NCBI RefSeq assembly: GCF_009363095.1
Contig: NZ_CP045295.1
Location: 6,229,001 to 6,293,000, forward strand
Direction: 5' to 3'
Source: Paenibacillus cellulositrophicus
Lineage (GTDB): Bacteria > Bacillota > Bacilli > Paenibacillales > Paenibacillaceae
DNA: 64,000 nt
Shown here: positions 8,971 to 16,687 of the stretch, in pieces
How the letters are laid out: each line of letters begins with the position of its first letter
Position numbering within the stretch: position 1 is the stretch's first letter
Made by a program: the position numbers and the translations under genes
The notes under the pieces: generated by a model
Told to the model about the DNA's origin: nothing
Databases searched by the model: none
What the model saw: the letters and a program-made list of their open reading frames with translations, nothing else

Positions 8971-9122
8971 ATAATATCAGAATGCATAAACTCCAGAGCC
9001 ATTGCTTCCTGATATTGCAAGAAAAATTACCTTTGAATGCGGTCTGTCTTCTCTGAAGGTACATCGATAGACGCTTTTCTTATAATATCAGAATGTATAA
9101 ACTCCAAAGCCATTGCTTCCTG
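8970..9122. repeat. Intergenic repeat element: one full unit and one partial unit in tandem
   Basis: A unit of about 111 nt starts at 8970 with TATAATATCAGAATG; its first 42 nt recur at 9081-9122 with only 2 mismatches. Within the unit AATATCAG (8973-8980) and CTGATATT (9009-9016) form an 8-bp inverted repeat, and GTCTGTC can pair with GATAGAC before a TTTTC run. A diverged copy lies downstream of dut (about 12085-12199). There is no long open frame, so it looks like a non-coding interspersed or MITE-like sequence rather than a gene. It fills most of the 314-nt gap between pnp and ylxY. Confidence 0.7.
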
Positions 9123-9196
9123 CGGCCGCTCATTCATAATCCCGCTCGTCCCTTCATATGATGGGACAAAGTATGTTAAGGGAGATGAGCGGAAAA

Positions 9197-10186
9197 ATGA
9201 ACGGGAGACGGACAGCCATCGTGCTTGCCTGTTTTGCCACCATCGTCGGGCTCGCGCAGACCGGTGCGGTCGGGGACTATTTTCAGGACGTACGGCACCA
9301 CCTGACTGCTCAGACCGCGTTTGAGCCCCAGACGGATGAGAAGCAGCTGGATCCGCTGTACAAGCAGATTCAGGAGAAGGCCGAGGCCACGCGGATTCCG
9401 CCGGTAGATGCGGTCGTGGACCGCGTCTGGAAGGCCATTCCGGGGTACAACGGCCTGGAGATCGACGTAGACGAGACCTATAAGCGGGCCAAGGCCCAGG
9501 GAGCCACGGCTCCGATTACATATGTGTACCGTCAAATTCCCCCCAAGGTGAACCTGGGCGATTTGGCGGTTGAACCGATTTATAAAGGGAACCCGAAAAA
9601 GCCGATGGTTTCCCTGATGATTAACGTCGCATGGGGGGACGAGTACATCGTTCCGATGCTCGATACGCTGGATGCGGAGAACGTAAAGGCAACCTTCTTC
9701 TTTGACGGTAGCTGGTTGAAGAAAAACCCGGAGATGGCCAAGGAGATTCAGAAGCGGGGGCATGAGCTGGAGAACCACGCGTATACGCATCCCAACATGA
9801 GCCAGCTGAGCCGCGAACGGGCAACGCTCGAAATCAGCAAAACCCAGCAGCTGCTGAAGGATACGCTGGGTGTGACGAACAAGTGGTTTGCGCCGCCTTC
9901 CGGAGACTTTAATCAGCAGACCGTCCAAATCGCCGCCAGCCTCGGCCTGAAGACGGTGCTGTGGACACTGGACACGGTGGATTGGCGGAAGCCTTCACCT
10001 GATTCCATCGTCAACAAGATCTCGGCCAAGGTGGAGCCGGGCACCTTGATTCTGATGCATCCGACCTCCTCCTCCTCCCAGGCGCTGAAGGGTATGATCC
10101 GGGTGATCAAGGCGAAAGGCCTTGTACTGGGCACGGTCAGCCAGACGCTGTCCCCCGAGAGGGTGACGGCGCCCAAGGTTGAGTGA
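9197..10186 (+). CDS. ylxY: YlxY-type polysaccharide deacetylase family protein
   Basis: NodB-homology (carbohydrate esterase 4) protein, probably exported: a hydrophobic N-terminus (AIVLACFATIVGLAQTGAV) precedes a spacer and the NodB domain (about 140-315). The metal-binding HxxxH is visible as HAYTH, and TFFFDGS and WTLDTVDW are other NodB landmarks. The usual first motif TFDDG is replaced by VAWGDEY, so the first catalytic aspartate is not conserved and activity is uncertain. The ATG at 9197 is chosen because AAGGGAG lies 12 nt upstream; ATGs at 9158-9185 are less well placed. Its place after pnp and before mlpA matches B. subtilis ylxY. Confidence 0.85.
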   Translation: MNGRRTAIVLACFATIVGLAQTGAVGDYFQDVRHHLTAQTAFEPQTDEKQLDPLYKQIQEKAEATRIPPVDAVVDRVWKAIPGYNGLEIDVDETYKRAKAQGATAPITYVYRQIPPKVNLGDLAVEPIYKGNPKKPMVSLMINVAWGDEYIVPMLDTLDAENVKATFFFDGSWLKKNPEMAKEIQKRGHELENHAYTHPNMSQLSRERATLEISKTQQLLKDTLGVTNKWFAPPSGDFNQQTVQIAASLGLKTVLWTLDTVDWRKPSPDSIVNKISAKVEPGTLILMHPTSSSSQALKGMIRVIKAKGLVLGTVSQTLSPERVTAPKVE

Positions 10187-10337
10187 GACGGCTTTTTTTG
10201 ATAGGATAGGGATTGCGCTGGCTGTAGTCAGGAAAGTTACGGCTCGGCCATCATTTGCATGAAGAACGGATTACTAGTTAGAACTGGACAGGGGCAGCCT
10301 GGAGGTTCATTGGATTAATTTTAGGAGGGCCTCTCGC

Positions 10338-11606
10338 GTGAAAAAAATAAACTTAAGCAACGGCCTTAGAGTAGTCATGGAGAAAATTCCGACGATGCGG
10401 TCGGTGTCCTTTGGCATATGGGTTAAGACGGGCTCCCGCCACGAAACCTTAGCCAACAACGGCATTTCCCATTTTATCGAGCACATGCTGTTTAAAGGGA
10501 CTGAACGGTTTGACGCCAAGGCGATTGCCGAGGAATTCGATGCCATTGGCGGCAATGTGAATGCCTTTACTTCTAAGGAATATACCTGTTTTTATGCCAA
10601 GGTGCTGGATGAGCATCTGCCGATCGCCGTAGACGTGCTCGCCGATATGTTCTTTCGTTCCAAGCTGGACGGTGAGGAGCTGGCCAAGGAGAAGAACGTC
10701 ATTCTGGAAGAGATTTCGATGTACGAAGATACGCCGGACGACATGGTGCACGATCTGATGGCTAAGGCGGTCTACGGGGATCATCCGCTCGCCTATCCGA
10801 TTCTGGGAACGAAGGAACAGCTGGAAAGCATGGGATCTTCCGACCTTCGGGCCTACATGGATGAGCACTATACGATCGAGAACACCGTCATCAGCGTGGC
10901 AGGTAACATTGACGATAACATTGTGGAGCTGCTGGAACGCCATTTCGGCGGTTTCCAAACCAGCGGGCGGGTGAGCGAATTGACCGTGCCTTCATTCCAG
11001 AGCGGGATCTTGTATCATAAAAAGAAGACGGAGCAGAATCATATCTGCCTGTCCTTCCCGGGGTGCTCGATCCATGACCCGCTTCAGTACGCCATGATTC
11101 TGCTCAATAACAGCATCGGCGGCGGGATGAGCTCTCGATTGTTCCAGGAAATCCGGGAAAAGCGGGGGCTCGCTTATTCGGTCTACTCGTACCACAGCTC
11201 CAACGAAGACAGCGGTTTGTTTACGATCTATGCCGGAACCGCGCCGAAGCAAACCAATGAGGTCATGGGCTTGACCAAAGAGGTGCTAGCGGATGTGGCC
11301 GTTCATGGGATGAGCGAGGACGAACTCCGGAAAGGGAAGGAGCAGCTGAAGGGCAGCCTGATCCTGAGCCTTGAGGGCACTGGAAGCCGCATGAACCGGC
11401 TCGGCAAAAACGAGCTGATGCTGGGCAAGCATTTCTCGCTCGATGACATGATCGAAAAGATCGAAAACGTGACGATGAACGATGTGAACGCCGTGCTAGA
11501 CCGGATGTTCAGTCAGCCGTTCGCGCTGGCGATGGTCGGATCGACGGACCGCGCCATTGCAGGGTTAAGGAGGGACGATTTTGTCACACTACGTACAAAT
11601 TCATAA
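10338..11606 (+). CDS. mlpA: M16 family zinc metallopeptidase MlpA/YmxG
   Basis: Processing-peptidase-like zinc protease (pitrilysin family). The inverted zinc motif HxxEH is intact (H45, E48, H49 in HFIEHMLFKG) and the distal glutamate lies in EKNVILEEISMYED (near 120-130). The C-terminal half has the FQEIREKRGLAYSVYS signature. Length 422. TTAGGAGGGC precedes the start. The last 26 nt overlap dut in another frame. Confidence 0.93.
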   Translation: MKKINLSNGLRVVMEKIPTMRSVSFGIWVKTGSRHETLANNGISHFIEHMLFKGTERFDAKAIAEEFDAIGGNVNAFTSKEYTCFYAKVLDEHLPIAVDVLADMFFRSKLDGEELAKEKNVILEEISMYEDTPDDMVHDLMAKAVYGDHPLAYPILGTKEQLESMGSSDLRAYMDEHYTIENTVISVAGNIDDNIVELLERHFGGFQTSGRVSELTVPSFQSGILYHKKKTEQNHICLSFPGCSIHDPLQYAMILLNNSIGGGMSSRLFQEIREKRGLAYSVYSYHSSNEDSGLFTIYAGTAPKQTNEVMGLTKEVLADVAVHGMSEDELRKGKEQLKGSLILSLEGTGSRMNRLGKNELMLGKHFSLDDMIEKIENVTMNDVNAVLDRMFSQPFALAMVGSTDRAIAGLRRDDFVTLRTNS

Positions 11607-12027
11607 ATTGCCGGGTCACGAGGATGTGCGGCTGCCGGAGAAAATGTCCGGCTCCGCCTCCGGCTATGACCTGTACGCCGCTGTTGAAGAAGAAATTGTC
11701 CTCCAGCCGGGGGAGCGCAGGCTCATCCCGACCGGGTTTGCCATCGCCATGCCCGACGGGCTGGAAGCACAAATCCGCCCGAGAAGCGGGCTGGCGCTGA
11801 AGCACGGTATCACCTGCCTCAATACGCCGGGGACGATCGACGCCGATTACCGCGGGGAAATCAAGGTGCTGCTGATCAACCTCGGCCAGGAGCCTTTTGC
11901 GATCACCCGAAACGAGCGCATCGCCCAAATGGTGTTCATGGAAGTGCCGCAGGTGACGTTTGAGCAGGTGGACGTGCTGTCCGAAACCGTTCGCGGTGAG
12001 GGCGGATTCGGACACACCGGCAAATAA
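11581..12027 (+). CDS. dut: dUTP diphosphatase
   Basis: Trimeric dUTPase, which hydrolyses dUTP to dUMP and keeps uracil out of DNA. The five family motifs appear in order: SASGYDLYAA, RPRSGLALK, NTPGTIDADYRGE, RIAQMVF and GEGGFGHTGK. The start is TTG with TAAGGAGGGACGA upstream, giving MSHYVQIHKLPGHED and 148 residues. It starts inside the end of mlpA, so the two are probably translated together. A strong terminator follows. Confidence 0.96.
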   Translation: MSHYVQIHKLPGHEDVRLPEKMSGSASGYDLYAAVEEEIVLQPGERRLIPTGFAIAMPDGLEAQIRPRSGLALKHGITCLNTPGTIDADYRGEIKVLLINLGQEPFAITRNERIAQMVFMEVPQVTFEQVDVLSETVRGEGGFGHTGK

Positions 12028-12042
12028 TTTATAGTTCAATAC

Positions 12043-12087
12043 AGCCTGGAGTTCGTTCCCGAAAGGGTTCGGTCTCCAGGCTTTTTT
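12043..12087 (+). terminator. Intrinsic terminator after dut
   Basis: AGCCTGGAG (12043-12051) pairs perfectly with CTCCAGGCT (12074-12082), and an inner CCCgaaaGGG extends the stem. Six Ts follow and lead directly into the second repeat locus. Confidence 0.88.
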
Positions 12088-12199
12088 ACATAGAAGGAAA
12101 TATAAGCTTCAGAGACCCTGCTTCCTATATCGCAAGGGAAATTGCTGCTAAATGCGGTCCGGCTTCCTGAACAGTGCGCCTACAGACGTTTTTTATTTG
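12085..12199. repeat. Diverged second-locus copy of the intergenic repeat
   Basis: It aligns end to end with the element at 8970-9080. Shared blocks in the same order are ATAA-CTTCAGAG, TGCTTCCT, ATAT-GCAAG, AATGCGGTC, CTTC and ACAGACG-TTTTT. Like the other copy, it begins in the T-tract of an intrinsic terminator and ends with a T-rich run. It lies between dut and the spoVFA promoter. Confidence 0.6.
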
Positions 12200-12212
12200 A
12201 CGGGCGTCTTTC

Positions 12213-12240
12213 ACCCCTCCTTAGGCAGCGGCATATGATG
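12213..12240 (+). promoter_or_regulatory. Sigma-K-like promoter of the dipicolinate synthase operon
   Basis: CATATGATG (12232-12240) matches the sigma-K -10 consensus CATANNNTA except for the last base, with an AC dinucleotide (12213-12214) 17 nt upstream as the minimal -35. In B. subtilis spoVFAB is transcribed by sigma-K in the mother cell, which supports the call. Confidence 0.5.
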
Positions 12241-12277
12241 GATTCATAACAGTGTTTTTGAAAGGAGTGACATCCTT

Positions 12278-13177
12278 GTGCTGACTGGAGTTCATATTGT
12301 GTTCCTAGGCGGGGATGCACGGCAGATCGAGGTGATCCGTAAATGTTCGGAGATGGATGCCACCGTCAGCGTAGTCGGATTCGACAAGCTGAATGAAAGG
12401 GTCCTGGGAGTCTCGTGGGAACGCCTCTCTTCTGAACTGCTTTCTGCGGCAGACGTTCTCGTGCTGCCTGTTGTCGGGTGTGATGATACAGGAGCGATCC
12501 AAACGCCATATTCTGGAGAGTCCTTAAAGCTGCTGGATGAGCATTTGGCCGCTCTTCCGTCGCATTGTACCGTTTATACGGGAATGGCCAAACCCTATCT
12601 GCGCAGCCTATGCGCAAGCCACGAGGTACGCCTGTTGGAACTGCTGGATCGGGATGACGTTGCCATTTTTAATTCCATCCCAACGGCGGAAGGCGCACTG
12701 GTGATGGCAATCCAGAATACGCCGTTTACGATCCACGGTTCGGATTGTATTGTGCTGGGATTGGGGAGAACCGGGTTTACGATGGCGAAAAGCCTGCAGG
12801 GACTCGGGGCGAAGGTGAGGGCCGGCGTCAGGTCGGAAAAGGATTTTGCCAGAGCGGAGGTCATGGGCTGGGAGCCTTTCCTGACAAGGGATTTGGAGGA
12901 TCACGTGCGAAGTGTCGACTTGATTTTTAACACGATTCCGACTATGATAGTCACAGCGCAAATCCTGTCAAGAATGCCCCAAAGCGCCGTCATTATTGAC
13001 CTTGCTTCGGCTCCCGGAGGATGTGATTTCCGGTATGCGGAGAAGCGGGGAATTAAGGCCTTGCTTGCTCCCGGATTACCTGGAATCGTAGCTCCCAAAA
13101 CAGCTGGAATGATTATTGCCAATGCTTTGGTACAGTTGATTTCGGACGAGATCAAGATTCGGGGGGATGGGGAATGA
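12278..13177 (+). CDS. spoVFA: Dipicolinate synthase subunit A
   Basis: With subunit B it makes dipicolinic acid from dihydrodipicolinate in the sporulating mother cell; dipicolinate fills the spore core as its calcium salt. A Rossmann segment is visible as CIVLGLGRTGFTMAKSLQGLG (starting near residue 157). The start is GTG behind AAAGGAGTGA. Length 299. Its stop overlaps the spoVFB ATG (ATGA). It sits behind a sigma-K-like promoter, and the precursor-making dapG and dapA lie just downstream. Confidence 0.95.
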   Translation: MLTGVHIVFLGGDARQIEVIRKCSEMDATVSVVGFDKLNERVLGVSWERLSSELLSAADVLVLPVVGCDDTGAIQTPYSGESLKLLDEHLAALPSHCTVYTGMAKPYLRSLCASHEVRLLELLDRDDVAIFNSIPTAEGALVMAIQNTPFTIHGSDCIVLGLGRTGFTMAKSLQGLGAKVRAGVRSEKDFARAEVMGWEPFLTRDLEDHVRSVDLIFNTIPTMIVTAQILSRMPQSAVIIDLASAPGGCDFRYAEKRGIKALLAPGLPGIVAPKTAGMIIANALVQLISDEIKIRGDGE

Positions 13178-13770
13178 ACTTGCAGGGTAAAACGGTAGGT
13201 TATGCGATTACGGGTTCACATTGTACGCTTGCTGAAATTATGCCGCAGATTCAACGATTTATGGACGCCGGTGCCAAAGTGGTGCCGATTGTCTCCAATT
13301 CGGTGCAGGTAACGGACACCCGCTTCGGCACATCCGCGAGCTGGCTGGAACAGCTGAAGAACATCACGGGGAGCGAGATCATCACCTCAATTGTGGATGC
13401 GGAGCCTCTGGGACCGTCCAAACTGCTCGACGTGCTGGTCATTGCGCCTTGCACGGGCAATACGACAAGCAAGCTGGCCAATGCCATTACGGACAGTCCT
13501 GTCTTGATGGCCGCCAAGGCACAAATGCGGAATTTGCGTCCGCTGGTGCTGGCGATTTCCACCAATGACGGATTGGGATTAAACGCAGCGAATATCGCCA
13601 AGCTGCTTGTGACCAAGAACATTTATTTTGTTCCGTTCGGTCAGGATAATCCGGTGCAGAAGCCCAATTCGCTGGTTGCGAACATGGAGCTGATCCCCGA
13701 AGCGTGCGATGCGGCTCTTGAAGGAAGACAACTGCAGCCTATGCTGATTCAACGCATGTTTTCCGCGTAA
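13174..13770 (+). CDS. spoVFB: Dipicolinate synthase subunit B
   Basis: Flavoprotein-like (UbiX/Dfp-type fold) partner of SpoVFA. The N-terminal GYAITGSHCTLAE and the central IAPCTGNTTSKLANAITDSP are diagnostic. Length 198, as in Bacilli. A GGGGGATGGGG stretch precedes the overlapping start. In B. subtilis asd follows directly; here there is a 457-nt non-coding stretch and then dapG. Confidence 0.95.
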   Translation: MNLQGKTVGYAITGSHCTLAEIMPQIQRFMDAGAKVVPIVSNSVQVTDTRFGTSASWLEQLKNITGSEIITSIVDAEPLGPSKLLDVLVIAPCTGNTTSKLANAITDSPVLMAAKAQMRNLRPLVLAISTNDGLGLNAANIAKLLVTKNIYFVPFGQDNPVQKPNSLVANMELIPEACDAALEGRQLQPMLIQRMFSA

Positions 13771-14227
13771 TCCAGATCGGCTGCATTCGTTTCGAGTTCC
13801 GGCACCCGAAACTGCATTGTCCAGCCCCTAGCAGATGCTGCGGGCGGTAATTTTGCGCCCCATGCCGTAAGACACGGGGCTGTTTGCATCGTTTATTCCG
13901 GGCCGCCGTAATCGGATAAATATCAGTGTACAGGACATAAGTTGAATGATCCAAATGGTCGTAAAGACCAAATAGTAAATGTAGGACGACTCGATCGAAG
14001 TGATCGCAGCCTGTTTTGCTTATCCCGATTGGATGCGGCACCGGATCTTGTTAGGATGCCGATTCGGGCGGGAACAGGAAACTAGGCTGCGATTACGAAC
14101 TGCTGGCCAAAGCGCATGTGTTCATGCTTTGGCTCTGAGGAAGGTACAGCCGTCATGGCTGTACACGTCACAGGAAATCGACGCAGCTAAACGTTCTGCC
14201 GTTCTTATCTAGCATGGGGGAATTGAA
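13771..14227 (+). other. 457-nt structured intergenic before dapG; candidate leader RNA
   Basis: No convincing gene is present. Several inverted repeats stand out: GGCTG...CAGCC enclosing GTTTCG/CGAAAC (about 13780-13827); GCCCC/GGGGC (about 13858-13880); ATCGCAGCCT (14003-14012) with AGGCTGCGAT (14084-14093), a perfect 10 bp enclosing CCCGA/TCGGG and CGGCA/TGCCG; GCCAAAGC (14106-14113) with GCTTTGGC (14126-14133); and GTACAGCC (14144-14151) with GGCTGTAC (14157-14164). The GCTGCG of 14086-14091 can instead pair with CGCAGC at 14182-14187, closing a three-way junction, so two structures are mutually exclusive. I do not recognise a lysine riboswitch or T-box consensus in it. Confidence 0.5.
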
Positions 14228-15445
14228 ATGAGCATCTTAGTACAGAAATTCGGCGGTACATCTTTGTCGACTCCGCAAGCAAGGGAACTCGTCATCAAGC
14301 ACATCAGACGCGAGCTGGACAACGGTTATCAGCTTGTTGTCGTCGTTTCCGCTATGGGACGCAAGGGGGAGCCATATGCGACCGACACGCTCCTGGACTG
14401 GGTCTCCCAGAACGGGAACGCTCTTCCGTCGCGGGAGCGGGATTTACTGCTGTGCTGCGGTGAAATCATATCGGCTGCCACGCTGTGCAGCCTGCTGGAG
14501 GATGAAGGTATCACCTCCACAGTGCTGACCGGGGCTCAGGCCGGATTTGTCACCGATGATCAATACGGCAACGCGCGGATTAAGGACGTGCGTCCGGAGC
14601 GGATTGTGAAGGAGCTCGAAACGCATCAGGTGGTCATCGTCACCGGTTTTCAGGGTCAGACCGAAACCGGGGACTTCACCACTTTGGGGCGGGGCGGAAG
14701 CGATACTTCGGCAACGGCGCTGGGTGCGGCGCTGCGTGCCGAAATGGTTGACATCTACACGGACGTCAACGGGATTCTGACAGCGGATCCCCGGATCGTC
14801 GAAGACGCCAAACCGCTCTCCGTCGTAAGCTACGCTGAAATTTGCAACATGGCCCAATACGGAGCCAAGGTTATCCACCCGAGAGCCGTTGAAATCGCGA
14901 TGCAGGCGCATGTGCCGGTGCGGGTGCGGTCCACCTTTTCGGAAGATGAAGGAACGCTGGTTACCCAGCCGGAAGGCTTCAGGGACGTTCAGCTGGGCTT
15001 CATGGACCGGTATGTGACGGGAATCGCCTACGTGAGCAACGTCACTCAAATCACGGTGGAATGCGAGAACGAAGGAGATAATCTCCAGCTCAGAGTGTTT
15101 AAAGCTATGGCTGAAAATTCCATCAGCGTCGATTTTATTAATGTTACCCCGACTGGGGCGGTCTATACCGTTTTTGACCATGATTCGGAGAAAGCGATCC
15201 GGGTGCTTCAGGATTTGGGATTCCGGCCTAAGAGCCTTTCTGGCTGCGCCAAGGTTTCCGTCATCGGGGGCGGGATCAACGGAGTGCCGGGTATCATGGC
15301 CAAAATCGTCGAATCCCTAAGTGAACAAAATATCCAAATTCTTCAGTCGGCAGATTCGAATACGACCATATGGGTGCTGGTGAAAAAAGAGGACATGGTA
15401 CAGTCTCTTCGGGCGCTGCACGCCAAATTCGAGCTGCATCGGTAG
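14228..15445 (+). CDS. dapG: Aspartate kinase (DapG type)
   Basis: Phosphorylates aspartate, the first step to lysine, diaminopimelate, threonine and methionine. The N-terminal QKFGGTSL and GRGGSDTSATALGAAL motifs mark the kinase domain; two ACT domains follow (about residues 265-405), used in feedback inhibition (by diaminopimelate for DapG in B. subtilis). Length 405. GGGGGAATTGAA precedes the ATG. It lies with dapA and the dipicolinate genes, feeding cell-wall and spore DPA synthesis. Confidence 0.94.
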   Translation: MSILVQKFGGTSLSTPQARELVIKHIRRELDNGYQLVVVVSAMGRKGEPYATDTLLDWVSQNGNALPSRERDLLLCCGEIISAATLCSLLEDEGITSTVLTGAQAGFVTDDQYGNARIKDVRPERIVKELETHQVVIVTGFQGQTETGDFTTLGRGGSDTSATALGAALRAEMVDIYTDVNGILTADPRIVEDAKPLSVVSYAEICNMAQYGAKVIHPRAVEIAMQAHVPVRVRSTFSEDEGTLVTQPEGFRDVQLGFMDRYVTGIAYVSNVTQITVECENEGDNLQLRVFKAMAENSISVDFINVTPTGAVYTVFDHDSEKAIRVLQDLGFRPKSLSGCAKVSVIGGGINGVPGIMAKIVESLSEQNIQILQSADSNTTIWVLVKKEDMVQSLRALHAKFELHR

Positions 15446-15495
15446 TCATAAATCTGGAAAACGCACTTTTACGTCCTATTAGGAGGTTGTACAAG

Positions 15496-16383
15496 ATGGA
15501 TTTCGGTAGGTTGATTACGGCCATGGTGACTCCCTTTGATGAGCAGGGGAATGTGAACTGGACAGAAACCGCCAAGCTGATCGATTACTTAATTGAGGAG
15601 CAGCGGTCCGAATCACTGGTTGTCTGCGGAACGACCGGTGAGTCCCCGACGCTGACGGAAGAAGAAAAGCTCAAGCTGTTCGAATTTGCGGTGGACCATG
15701 CCAAAGGGCGCTGCAAAATTATTGCCGGTACCGGCAGCAACAGCACCGCGCATTCAATCCATCTGACCCAGGAAGCCGAAAAGCTCGGGGTCGATGGCGT
15801 TTTGCTCGTTGTGCCTTATTACAACAAGCCGAACCAGGAGGGGTTGTACCGTCATTTCGAAGCCATTGCCCACAGCACGAAGCTGCCGGTTATGCTGTAT
15901 AACGTCCCTGGACGGACCGTCGTAGGCCTGAGCACCGAGACGACGCTTAGACTGGCTGAGATTCCGAACGTGGTCGCCACCAAGGAATGCGCTTCGCTCG
16001 AGCAGGTAACCCAGATCGCGGCCGGTGCGCCGGCGCATTTCCGGGTTTATTCCGGTGACGATGCAGCGGGTCTGCCAGCCATGGCCGTAGGAGCATACGG
16101 TATCGTGAGCGTGGCCGGACATATCATTGGCGCTTCCATGAAGGACATGATTACGGCCTATCTGGAAGGTGAGCAGGCGCAGGCCGCACGGCTTCACCAG
16201 AAGCTGTTTCCTGTATTCAAGGGCCTGTTTGAGTCCCCGACTCCGCTGCCGAATCCGGCTGCTGTCAAGTATGCGCTCAATTTGCTCGGTCATTCCGTCG
16301 GAGGCGTACGGCTTCCGCTCATTGGACCGAATGAGAAGGAAGCGGAATTTATCGAACGGTTGGTTCATTCGCTTGCGGAATAA
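15496..16383 (+). CDS. dapA: 4-hydroxy-tetrahydrodipicolinate synthase
   Basis: Condenses pyruvate with aspartate semialdehyde to make the dipicolinate precursor. Family landmarks are CGTTGESPTLTEEE, YYNKPNQEGLYRHF, the catalytic tyrosine in MLYNVPGRT and the Schiff-base lysine K163 in VATKECAS. The ATG at 15496 has TTAGGAGGTTGTACAAG upstream and yields 295 residues; further in-frame codons upstream overlap the dapG end and are not needed. Its product is the substrate used by SpoVFAB. Confidence 0.97.
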   Translation: MDFGRLITAMVTPFDEQGNVNWTETAKLIDYLIEEQRSESLVVCGTTGESPTLTEEEKLKLFEFAVDHAKGRCKIIAGTGSNSTAHSIHLTQEAEKLGVDGVLLVVPYYNKPNQEGLYRHFEAIAHSTKLPVMLYNVPGRTVVGLSTETTLRLAEIPNVVATKECASLEQVTQIAAGAPAHFRVYSGDDAAGLPAMAVGAYGIVSVAGHIIGASMKDMITAYLEGEQAQAARLHQKLFPVFKGLFESPTPLPNPAAVKYALNLLGHSVGGVRLPLIGPNEKEAEFIERLVHSLAE

Positions 16384-16408
16384 TTGAATCCTCTTATAAG
16401 CTGACAGA

Positions 16409-16437
16409 AACAGCGCCCTTACCAGGGCGCTGTTTTT
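16409..16437 (+). terminator. Intrinsic terminator after dapA
   Basis: A perfect 11-bp stem, AACAGCGCCCT (16409-16419) with AGGGCGCTGTT (16424-16434), has a 4-nt loop and ends in a T-run. Confidence 0.92.
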
Positions 16438-16687
16438 TGGTGTTTAGGATGCATACCTTTGGGTTAAGGCCTAAGCAGGGACGCTGCTTTCGAACGGGCT
16501 TTTTGTCCATAAGGATATTTCAAATAAACAGCGTGGATTTGGGGAACTCTAATGCCTACTTTCAGGGTGACTTGTGTTTTGACTTTTTTATCATGTATAA
16601 TGAGGTCAAGTGACTGGGTGCGGTATATTTTTGAAATATAAATATTAAATGGTACGACGTCCAAAACCATAGGAGGGTTAGATTCAT
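16438..16687 (+). promoter_or_regulatory. Upstream region of the RNase J gene with a sigma-A promoter
   Basis: TATAAT (16596-16601) lies 18 nt after TTGTGT (16572-16577). TTGAC and GTCAA (16579-16583 and 16605-16609) form an inverted repeat flanking the -10. The leader of about 80 nt ends with AGGAGGG before a TTG start. Apart from a small AAGCAG/CTGCTT hairpin near 16473, nothing else is seen in the 304-nt gap. Confidence 0.55.

Noticed and set aside
14000..14212. 70-residue frame before dapG as a remnant of asd or a small gene
   Set aside because: The translation has no Asd motifs and lies across the inverted repeats; structure explains the region better.
13771..14227. Lysine riboswitch, T-box or RNase P RNA in the dapG leader
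   Set aside because: None of the conserved sequences (T-box GGTACCGCG-type core, lysine riboswitch core, RNase P GAGGAAAGTCC) is present.
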